Below, piece by piece: positions 6,738 through 12,871 of a stretch of 20,320 bases of DNA. The notes below the pieces were generated by a model. The model ran no database searches and was not told the DNA's origin. It saw only the letters and a program-made list of their open reading frames with translations. Location of the stretch: assembly GCA_002371825.1 (NCBI GenBank), contig DFHF01000056.1, positions 1 through 20,320 on the forward strand. The letters run 5' to 3'. The DNA comes from Ruminococcus flavefaciens (lineage in GTDB: Bacteria; Bacillota; Clostridia; Oscillospirales; Ruminococcaceae). The position numbers and the translations under genes were made by a program. Each line of letters opens with the position of its first letter. The stretch's first letter is position 1.

Positions 6738-7757
6738 TCACCTGTACTTGTAAACAGTAGCGGCCTCAAAGCCGTCGAGGAGAGTGGTCATCCTGCCGAA
6801 AGCCATACCTGTGCCCTTAGCGACGCAGTTAATAGAATCCTTGGCGATATTGCAGTTGATACCGAGGGTGCGCTTTATAAGCTGAGGAAGTCCGCCCAGA
6901 AGAGCGCCTCCGCCTGTCATGAGGAGGCCGTTGTCATAGATATCACCGACAAGCTCCGGAGGAGCATCTTCAAGGACTTTTCGTACTGCTTCCATAATAG
7001 CGAAGGTATCGTCCTCGATAGCTTCAAAGAGCTCTGTCTCACTGAGAAGCACCTGTGCAGGAAGTCCTTTCAGCAGGCTTCTGCCCTTAACCATATATGT
7101 ACGTTCATCGCTCGGGTCGTAGAGATTGCAAAGCTCCATTTTTACCTTTTCCGCAGTTCTTTCTCCTATAAGCAGCTTGTACTTATTCTGCATATACTTG
7201 ATTATCGAGCGGTCAATGGCATTTCCGGCAGTTTTTATTGTATGGGAGGTCACAACACCGTTCATAGAAACGATAGCAACATCAGTTGTACCGCCGCCGA
7301 TATCTACAATGAGATGACCTTTTGCTTTAGTTATATTCACACCTGCACCTATCATTGCGGCGATAGGTTCCTGAATGAGATAAACCTGACGTGAGCCTGC
7401 GCTCTTTGCCGCATCGACTACTGCACGGCTCTCAATATCGGTGATAAACGAGGGGATGCATATGATTATGCGAGGCTTCAGCAGCTGATGTCCGGTAACC
7501 TTGAGAATGAACTCACGGATCATGCTGTGAGCGAGATCATCATCAGAGATAACACCGGAGCTGATGGGCCTTGCAACAGCAATATAGTCCGGATTTCTTC
7601 CTATCATCTCATAGGCTTCCTTGCCGACTGCAAGGACACGTTCTGTACGGGTATTGTAGGCGATAACGGAGGGCTCGCTGAGCACAACTCCCTTATTGCC
7701 CATAGTCATGACTATATTTGAAGTACCGAGATCGATACCTATATCTGTATTTGCCAT
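6738..7757 (-). CDS. mreB: MreB-family actin-like cell shape protein
   Basis: A 339-residue bacterial actin. MreB/Mbl/MreBH filaments lie under the membrane and direct lateral wall synthesis. All actin-ATPase elements are present: phosphate 1 GIDLGTSN (7-14), the conserved Glu in QEPIAAMIGAG (E130), phosphate 2 VDIGGGTTDVA (151-161) and the adenosine motif LLMTGGGALLGGL (278-290). The length is normal for the family. Its paralogue class (MreB, Mbl or MreBH) cannot be set from sequence by eye. In-frame codons continue upstream, but MANTDIGIDLGTSN is the family start and AAAGGA precedes it. The start lies 1 bp past the recD2 stop and its RBS is inside recD2. The next gene, 4 bp on, is a two-TM protein; mreC and mreD are not nearby. 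Confidence 0.92.
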   Translation of the reverse strand: MANTDIGIDLGTSNIVMTMGNKGVVLSEPSVIAYNTRTERVLAVGKEAYEMIGRNPDYIAVARPISSGVISDDDLAHSMIREFILKVTGHQLLKPRIIICIPSFITDIESRAVVDAAKSAGSRQVYLIQEPIAAMIGAGVNITKAKGHLIVDIGGGTTDVAIVSMNGVVTSHTIKTAGNAIDRSIIKYMQNKYKLLIGERTAEKVKMELCNLYDPSDERTYMVKGRSLLKGLPAQVLLSETELFEAIEDDTFAIMEAVRKVLEDAPPELVGDIYDNGLLMTGGGALLGGLPQLIKRTLGINCNIAKDSINCVAKGTGMAFGRMTTLLDGFEAATVYKYR

Positions 7758-7758
7758 T

Positions 7759-10035
7759 TTAAAAATCCTTTCTTTCTGTATCTGTATCATCATTCTCAGC
7801 AAACGGGAAAGATGAAGGTCCGCTGTTATCTATATCGGAGCGTGGATCGCAAAGCATGGCTTTCAGGCAGGAATACCGCCTTGCGCTTCTGTTATTGTCT
7901 ACCATTTTATAGACATCCTCTTCCTGTCCGATGATAATGAGCATTTTTTTTGCTCTTGTAACAGCAGTATATAGCAGACTGCGATAGGCGAGTCTGTTGA
8001 AGCCTCCCATAAGAGGCATAATAACGATCTCAAACTCACAGCCCTGGCTTTTATGAACGGTGACACCATATGCAAGCTCGAGCTGAGACAGCAGATCAAA
8101 TGTATAGACCGCAATTTTTCCGTCAAAATCGATGACAGCAAATCTGTCCATATTATTTACTGAGATAATGCGTCCTATGTCGCCGTTATAGATACCAGTT
8201 CCCTGTTCACCATCTTTTTTCCAGACTATATCGTAATTATTTCGTGTCTGCATGACCTTGTCGCCCTCACGGAAGATATAGAGGTAGCCTTTATGTTCCT
8301 GCTTGTCCGGAGATGGAGGATTGAGCTTGTCCTGCAGCAGTCGGTTGAGTTCAACAGTACCAAGTATTCCCTTTTTTGAGGGGCAAAGTATCTGTATATC
8401 ATTTATCGGATCAAGATCATAGGCTTTTGGCAGTCTTTTCTGAGCAAGATCTGATACAAGTGATGCTGCCATAACAGGGTCACTGCGCTTGAAGAAGAAG
8501 AAATCACTGTCTTTGCGTGAAAGATCGGGGTATTCTCCCGACACAATTTTATGTGCGTTTGTGACTATACAGCTTTGCTGAGCCTGACGGAATATCTCTT
8601 TGAGAGCGATGACTGTTACAGTGCCGCTGTCGATAAGGTCTGCGAGGAGATTTCCTGCTCCTACCGATGGGAGCTGATCGCTGTCACCGACCATAATAAG
8701 CTTACAGCCAAGTCTTACAGCACGAAGAAGCTTCTCAAAGAGGATAACATCTACCATTGACATTTCATCAACAACAAGAACATCACAGTCAAGCGGATTA
8801 TTCTCGTTGTGAGCAAAAGTAGTTCTTCCGCCAGAGTCATACACTACTTCGAGGAGACGGTGTATCGTTTTTGCCTCATATCCGGTAAGATCAGACATTC
8901 TCTTTGCGGCTCTTCCGGTAGGAGCAGCCAGCAGTACACGGGAGCCTTTTTTCTCGAAAATAGAGATTATAGCGTTGAGAGTGGTAGTCTTTCCGGTTCC
9001 GGGACCGCCTGTGAGTATCATCAGGCCTCTTGAAACAGCAGAGGTTATTGCCTGTCTCTGCAGAGTTTCATACTTTATGTTGTGTTCTTCCTCTTCGATA
9101 TTTATGAGGGTATCATAATCGAAATCCTCAGGTGAAGAGAAATTCCTGAGTATATTTATACGATCGGCGATAAATTGCTCAGCATAGAAATAGTCGGGAA
9201 GATAAACATATTCTCGTCTGATTTTCCAGTATTCAAAAAGCTCATGCTCATCCAGAGCATAGTTATATGCGGAGTAAAAATCTGATTCGGATATTCCGAG
9301 AAAGCTTTGAGCCTTGTCGCATAGGATAACAAGGGGAAGACAGCTGTGACCTGCATTTGCATTCATTTTAAGGATGTACTGCACACCGGCTATGATACGT
9401 TTATCGGAATTGCGCTCGAAGTGCATATCAAATGCGATAGAGTCGGCCTTTTCAAATTCAAGCTCAATATCATCTCCGCAGAGCAGATATGGATTCGTTT
9501 TGAGAAGATCCATAGCGTCACCGCCGAATTTTTTGTATGTATTCATTGCATACTGTGATTTTATGTCGTACTGAGAGAGAAAAGACATAATGCATCTCAG
9601 AGAGAAGATCTTTTTTGCTTCTGCAGCTATCTCTTCACATTTTGAGGCGGAAATACCTTTTACCTCGCTGAGCCGGTGAGGATCATTTTCCATGATGTCG
9701 AGAGTGCTTTCTCCGAAAACAGAAACAATCTTTTTAGCAAGTCCCGGACCGATACCTTTAATTGCTCCGGAGGCGAGATATTTTTCTATATTCACTACAG
9801 TATCCGGAAGCTTCCTTTCGCAGTATACTGCTCTGAATTGTGTTCCGAACTTCTTATGTGCAGTATATTGTCCTTCGAGGATAAGACCTTCGCCTTCTTC
9901 CACGTCACCAAGATCACCGACAGCTGTGATAAGCTCGCCTCCGGCATCGAGATCAACGACTGCATAACCGTTCTCCTCGTTCTTATAGAGTATATTTTCA
10001 ATTGTACCTTCGATATGAAGCGGCTTATCGTCCAA
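7759..10035 (-). CDS. recD2: RecD2-type 5'-3' DNA helicase (RecD/TraA family)
   Basis: A superfamily 1B helicase of the RecD2 group, which acts without RecBC in repair and replication-fork maintenance. In order: an OB-like N-terminal region (EGTIENILYKNEENGYAVV), helix-hairpin-helix elements near 90-135 (IKGIGPGLAKKI, then VKGIS), Walker A GGPGTGKTT at 343-351, motif Ia AAPTGRAAKRM, Walker B VVDEMSM at about 421-427, GDSDQLPSVGAGN, and C-terminal VTVHKSQGCEF and YTAVTRAK. I choose the TTG at 10035 (758 residues) because GGAGGTGA lies 8 nt upstream; the longer frame from an ATG at 10059 adds 8 residues but has no RBS and sits almost on the predicted transcription start. The gene follows a small TM-protein gene after 39 bp and runs into mreB with a 1-bp gap. 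Confidence 0.92.
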   Translation of the reverse strand: MDDKPLHIEGTIENILYKNEENGYAVVDLDAGGELITAVGDLGDVEEGEGLILEGQYTAHKKFGTQFRAVYCERKLPDTVVNIEKYLASGAIKGIGPGLAKKIVSVFGESTLDIMENDPHRLSEVKGISASKCEEIAAEAKKIFSLRCIMSFLSQYDIKSQYAMNTYKKFGGDAMDLLKTNPYLLCGDDIELEFEKADSIAFDMHFERNSDKRIIAGVQYILKMNANAGHSCLPLVILCDKAQSFLGISESDFYSAYNYALDEHELFEYWKIRREYVYLPDYFYAEQFIADRINILRNFSSPEDFDYDTLINIEEEEHNIKYETLQRQAITSAVSRGLMILTGGPGTGKTTTLNAIISIFEKKGSRVLLAAPTGRAAKRMSDLTGYEAKTIHRLLEVVYDSGGRTTFAHNENNPLDCDVLVVDEMSMVDVILFEKLLRAVRLGCKLIMVGDSDQLPSVGAGNLLADLIDSGTVTVIALKEIFRQAQQSCIVTNAHKIVSGEYPDLSRKDSDFFFFKRSDPVMAASLVSDLAQKRLPKAYDLDPINDIQILCPSKKGILGTVELNRLLQDKLNPPSPDKQEHKGYLYIFREGDKVMQTRNNYDIVWKKDGEQGTGIYNGDIGRIISVNNMDRFAVIDFDGKIAVYTFDLLSQLELAYGVTVHKSQGCEFEIVIMPLMGGFNRLAYRSLLYTAVTRAKKMLIIIGQEEDVYKMVDNNRSARRYSCLKAMLCDPRSDIDNSGPSSFPFAENDDTDTERKDF

Positions 10036-10068
10036 CGTCCTCACCTCCAGAAAACACATTCACTATAT

Positions 10069-10098
10069 ATTATACTATGTTTTTGTCTGAAATGCAAA
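10069..10098 (-). promoter_or_regulatory. Possible promoter of recD2
   Basis: Minus strand: a perfect TATAAT (10074-10069) with a weak -35, TTTGCA at an 18-bp spacer. It lies inside the last codons of the small TM-protein gene. A start near 10062 would give a short leader carrying the GGAGGTGA site used by the TTG start. Confidence 0.4.
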
Positions 10099-10428
10099 TA
10101 TTTCTGACAATTTTTTTCGCATTTCATCGCAGGTAATTATTTCTGCAATGCCGCAGCTTTTGCAGAACAGCCTGCAATAGTTCATCTGCTTCTCATCAGC
10201 GCCCATATCGAGAAGTAAGATATGTTCAACAGGGGAGGCTCCACGCTCTGTGACTGACAAAATGTATTCCAGTCTGTCCGGGAGTTCATCATCGTCTGCA
10301 ATTAAGGGTATGACAGCTGTGAGCGGGTAGCGTTTCTGACTGAACTTAGAGCAGATGAAAAGACATGATATCTCTGCTGCGGCAATTAATAACATAACAG
10401 CTGCTGATATTAAAACGGCACTATCCAT
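10075..10428 (-). CDS. Small single-TM protein of unknown function upstream of recD2
   Basis: A 117-residue protein with one long N-terminal hydrophobic helix (about 4-26, MDSAVLISAAVMLLIAAAEI) and a cytosolic domain of about 85 residues. Segments LTAVIPLIADDDELPDRLEYIL and HILLLDMGADEKQ followed by CRLFCKSCGIAEII recall the first strand-helix-strand unit of a GT-A glycosyltransferase, but the protein is far too short and lacks a DXD catalytic motif, so I infer a degenerate or adaptor domain at most. The ATG at 10428 has GAGGTG 6 nt upstream; the frame is open for 12 more codons without an RBS. The gene ends 39 bp before the recD2 start and reads the same way. The two cysteines in the tail (CRLFCKSC) may be functional. 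No firm function. Confidence 0.7.
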   Translation of the reverse strand: MDSAVLISAAVMLLIAAAEISCLFICSKFSQKRYPLTAVIPLIADDDELPDRLEYILSVTERGASPVEHILLLDMGADEKQMNYCRLFCKSCGIAEIITCDEMRKKLSEIFAFQTKT

Positions 10429-10449
10429 AAAAAACACCTCACTTGCTAT

Positions 10450-10479
10450 ATAATATGCACACATATCAAGAGATGTGAA
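10450..10479 (-). promoter_or_regulatory. Weak candidate promoter of the small TM-protein gene
   Basis: Minus strand: TTCACA (10479-10474), 18-bp spacer, TATTAT (10455-10450). Both hexamers deviate from consensus. The preceding gene ends in a terminator, so some promoter is needed here. Confidence 0.4.
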
Positions 10480-10500
10480 AAGGCTGCCATACGGCAGCCT
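10477..10500 (-). terminator. Intrinsic terminator of the MATE exporter gene
   Basis: On the minus strand, perfect 8-bp arms (plus-strand AGGCTGCC 10481-10488 and GGCAGCCT 10493-10500) with a 4-nt loop are followed by four T. It begins 7 bases after the MATE stop. Confidence 0.8.
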
Positions 10501-10507
10501 GAGCGGT

Positions 10508-11863
10508 TTATTTCAGTTGTTTTTTATATTTTCTCAGCAGAACTATAAAAACGATCAGCTCTACGACAAAGGTAAGCGACCATGAGATCGTGTAAGAGAG
10601 ATACAGACACTGTAAAGTGTGATATTTCGGCATACGGAAAACAGTGAATATCCACAGGATCCTCATGCCGCAGACTCCGGCAATACTAATTATCATAGGG
10701 AGCATAGAGTGTCCCATTCCACGGATAAGGCCGGTAGTAACGTCCATAAGACCGCAAAGAAAATATGGAACACATATGTAAGTCATTCTGATTATACCCA
10801 CAGCAATTGCCTCATCATCACCGGGGATGTAGATCGAAAGCAGGTTTTTTCCGAAAAATCTTGCAGCAGTTCCGAGGCTGAAGCCTGTAACGAATACAGA
10901 GATAAGACAGATAAACATTATCCTGCGAATCCTGTCAGGCTTGCGGGCGCCGTGATTCTGGCCGGTGAAATTGATAGATGTCTGACTATATGCATTCATT
11001 GACATATAGACAAAACCTTCGATATTTCCGGCAGCGGCATTTCCGGACATTACCACTTCTCCGAAGGAGTTGACTGATGACTGGATAATAACGTTTGAGA
11101 TCGAGAAGAGTGAGCCCTGTATACCGGCCGGAAAGCCTATCTGGATTATTCTTTTGAGCTGACTAGAATAGAAATGCATTTTTCTGAGTTCAAGACGGCA
11201 GGCATCCTCACGCTTCATAAGAGCACGGACGACAAGTCCTGCTGATAAGAACTGAGATAGTGTGGTAGCAAGAGCAACTCCGGCGACGTTCATTTTTAGT
11301 ACGATGACGAAGAAAAGGTTCAGCAGAACATTCAATATACCTGCTGCTGTAAGGAAAAACAGCGGGCTCTTTGTATCACCGGCAGCCCTGAGTATGGCAG
11401 AGCCGAAATTATAAATCATACTTGCAGTTATACCGCAGAAATAAATCTGCATATATACGGATGACAGACCAATAACGTTATCGGGAGTGCCCATGAGAGA
11501 GAGAAATGTTCTTGAACCCAAAACTCCCACACCAGTGAGCAGTAATCCGCTGACGATAGCAGTCGGTATAGCAGTGTGGACAGTCCTGCGTACATCTTCA
11601 AATCGTCCGGCGCCAAGTCCGTGAGCGACAGTTACGCCTGCTCCCACAGAGAGGCCTATAAAAAGATTTACAATGAGATTGATAATAGCTCCTGTAGCAC
11701 CCACAGCAGCAACTGATACTCTTCCGCAGTATCTTCCGACTACTACAAGGTCAGCTGCATTGAATAGAAGCTGCAGGATACCTGTAAGTATTATCGGAAT
11801 AGTATAGAGAATGATTTTCTTTAAAAGCGAACCTTCAGTGAGATCCGATGTATTAGACCGCAT
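10508..11863 (-). CDS. MATE family multidrug/cation antiporter
   Basis: A 451-residue polytopic protein with about twelve hydrophobic segments, typical of MATE/NorM-DinF exporters that expel organic cations or other compounds in exchange for Na+ or H+. The N-terminus LTEGSLLKKIILYTIPI, then LFNAADLVVVGRYCG and the AILRAAGDTKSP segment, is diagnostic of bacterial MATE proteins; a second-half counterpart is GLIRGMGHSMLP. Upstream codons are open, but the ATG at 11863 has GGAG 8 nt before it. A consensus promoter lies at 11934-11962 and leaves a leader of about 65 nt with a hairpin and an overlapping small ORF. Terminators on both sides make it monocistronic. Substrate cannot be read from the sequence. 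Confidence 0.92.
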   Translation of the reverse strand: MRSNTSDLTEGSLLKKIILYTIPIILTGILQLLFNAADLVVVGRYCGRVSVAAVGATGAIINLIVNLFIGLSVGAGVTVAHGLGAGRFEDVRRTVHTAIPTAIVSGLLLTGVGVLGSRTFLSLMGTPDNVIGLSSVYMQIYFCGITASMIYNFGSAILRAAGDTKSPLFFLTAAGILNVLLNLFFVIVLKMNVAGVALATTLSQFLSAGLVVRALMKREDACRLELRKMHFYSSQLKRIIQIGFPAGIQGSLFSISNVIIQSSVNSFGEVVMSGNAAAGNIEGFVYMSMNAYSQTSINFTGQNHGARKPDRIRRIMFICLISVFVTGFSLGTAARFFGKNLLSIYIPGDDEAIAVGIIRMTYICVPYFLCGLMDVTTGLIRGMGHSMLPMIISIAGVCGMRILWIFTVFRMPKYHTLQCLYLSYTISWSLTFVVELIVFIVLLRKYKKQLK

Positions 11864-11904
11864 AAAAACGCTCCATTCTTCCGAATAGATTTGATCGGAG
11901 CCAT
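11821..11904 (-). CDS. Putative 27-codon leader ORF overlapping the MATE start
   Basis: Within the MATE leader an ATG at 11904 opens a 27-codon frame (MAPIKSIRKNGAFL..., basic) that ends with TAA inside the MATE gene in another frame. AGGAG lies 9 nt upstream of this ATG, an ideal spacing. Ribosomes translating it would pass over the MATE ribosome binding site and start codon. No homology is claimed, and short ORFs with a good RBS can occur by chance. Confidence 0.3.
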   Translation of the reverse strand: MAPIKSIRKNGAFLCGLIHRISLKVRF

Positions 11905-11917
11905 TGAAGCAGGCTCC
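11897..11917 (-). promoter_or_regulatory. Leader hairpin with alternative pairing to the MATE RBS
   Basis: In the MATE mRNA leader GGAGCC (11917-11912) pairs with GGCTCC (11902-11897), hiding the RBS of the leader ORF. The right arm GCTCC can instead pair with GGAGC of the MATE RBS (about 11874-11870), giving an alternative structure that would hide the MATE RBS. Confidence 0.4.
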
Positions 11918-11933
11918 TGAGTGATATATTATA

Positions 11934-11962
11934 ATTATATTCCATATAAAAGCTTTTGTCAA
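11934..11962 (-). promoter_or_regulatory. Consensus sigma-A promoter of the MATE gene
   Basis: Minus strand: TTGACA (11962-11957), 17-bp spacer, TATAAT (11939-11934), a perfect match to the consensus. Transcription should start near 11927, about 64 nt upstream of the MATE ATG. Confidence 0.85.
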
Positions 11963-12002
11963 TATAAACAAATGATGATACTGATATTTGTAAGATACAA
12001 AC

Positions 12003-12027
12003 AAAAAAGCTCCCCGTTCAGGGGAGC
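12003..12027 (-). terminator. Intrinsic terminator of plsY
   Basis: On the minus strand, perfect 7-bp arms (plus-strand GCTCCCC 12009-12015, GGGGAGC 12021-12027) with a 5-nt loop are followed by six T. It begins 7 bases after the plsY stop. Confidence 0.9.
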
Positions 12028-12034
12028 AAGATGA

Positions 12035-12667
12035 TCAGTGCTCGTGTTCTTTGATCCTTTCGATCTCTTTGTCCTTTTTCCACAGGAAGCTTATGTGAGC
12101 TTCAGTACCGTCCTGTATTCTATGTAGATTCTCGATATGCTTGTATAGTATGACCATGGATACGACTGCAAGTATCATCGTTCCGCCGGGGTCTCCGGTA
12201 GTCAGAGAGTAGATACCGGTAAAGAGAAGAGAACCTGTTATCGGGACAACGCATATATAATCCAGACCGAATCCCAGAACCATTTCAAATATGAGAAGCA
12301 GCAGGAAGAGCATAGGGTCGAAGGAGATTATCATACCTGCCAGGCAGGCGAGCCCTTTTCCTCCGTGGAAATTCATAAAAATGGGAAATATATGTCCGAG
12401 GATACAAGCTGAACCGCAGAGTATCTTGGAAAACCTTATTGTCGGGAAAAGGTAGAACGCAATTATAGAAGCAAATGCGGCTTTGAAGATATCAAACAGC
12501 GCCGTAACAAGTCCTGCTTTTTTTCCCATGACCATAGTAACGTTAGAAGCTCCTGCATTGCCTGAACCACGGTCTCTGATATCGAAGCCACGGAGTTTGG
12601 AAATAATATACGCTGCATTAATGTTTCCGAAGAGATAGCCCATGACCGAGCATAATACCAATTGCAT
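12035..12667 (-). CDS. plsY: Acyl-phosphate:glycerol-3-phosphate acyltransferase
   Basis: A 210-residue membrane enzyme that transfers an acyl group from acyl-phosphate to glycerol-3-phosphate, the first step of phospholipid synthesis in most Gram-positive bacteria. The three family motifs are present: GSGNAGASN (34-42), GHIFPIF with FHGGKG (91-105), and KHIENLHR with GTE (176-189). Several hydrophobic segments and a charged C-terminus (KKDKEIERIKEHEH) fit the known topology. The ATG has AGGAGG 8 nt upstream. The gene is divergent from the parE-parC operon; plsY (yneS) lies near parE and parC in Bacillus subtilis too, so the linkage is an old one. Confidence 0.95.
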   Translation of the reverse strand: MQLVLCSVMGYLFGNINAAYIISKLRGFDIRDRGSGNAGASNVTMVMGKKAGLVTALFDIFKAAFASIIAFYLFPTIRFSKILCGSACILGHIFPIFMNFHGGKGLACLAGMIISFDPMLFLLLLIFEMVLGFGLDYICVVPITGSLLFTGIYSLTTGDPGGTMILAVVSMVILYKHIENLHRIQDGTEAHISFLWKKDKEIERIKEHEH

Positions 12668-12707
12668 ATTGCGACCTCCTTATGTAAATATCCGATTCAA
12701 TAGATAC

Positions 12708-12725
12708 TATTAGCACCTTCTAATA
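12708..12725 (-). repeat. Small inverted repeat in the plsY leader
   Basis: TATTAG (12708-12713) and CTAATA (12720-12725) form perfect 6-bp arms with a 6-nt loop in the predicted plsY 5' leader. An AT-rich stem of this size is weak as RNA, so any role is uncertain. Confidence 0.3.
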
Positions 12726-12738
12726 AATATACCATAAA

Positions 12739-12766
12739 ATTATAAATTTGTAAAGTAGTATGACAA
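12739..12766 (-). promoter_or_regulatory. Candidate sigma-A promoter of plsY
   Basis: Minus strand: TTGTCA (12766-12761), 16-bp spacer, TATAAT (12744-12739). It predicts a leader of about 65 nt. It lies back to back with the parE promoter, the -35 boxes being about 35 bp apart. Confidence 0.6.
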
Positions 12767-12800
12767 AAAATTATCAGAGAAAAATATAGTAAAATAATAC

Positions 12801-12829
12801 TTGAAAAAATGTGAAATATGTGGTAATAT
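12801..12829 (+). promoter_or_regulatory. Sigma-A promoter of the parE-membrane protein-parC operon
   Basis: TTGAAA (12801-12806), 17-bp spacer, TAATAT (12824-12829), with a start predicted near 12836 and a leader of about 36 nt to the ATG. The upstream DNA (12720-12800) is very AT-rich, which may act as an UP element. Confidence 0.7.
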
Positions 12830-12871
12830 TAATATGTATGTATCAATTTTTAATAGAGAGGCAGAGGTTCA

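Noticed and set aside
9676..10107. 143-codon plus-strand open frame opposite the 5' end of recD2
   Set aside because: It lies wholly antisense to a clear helicase gene and the small TM gene, has no recognisable motif, and is cysteine/serine-rich as expected from an antisense frame.
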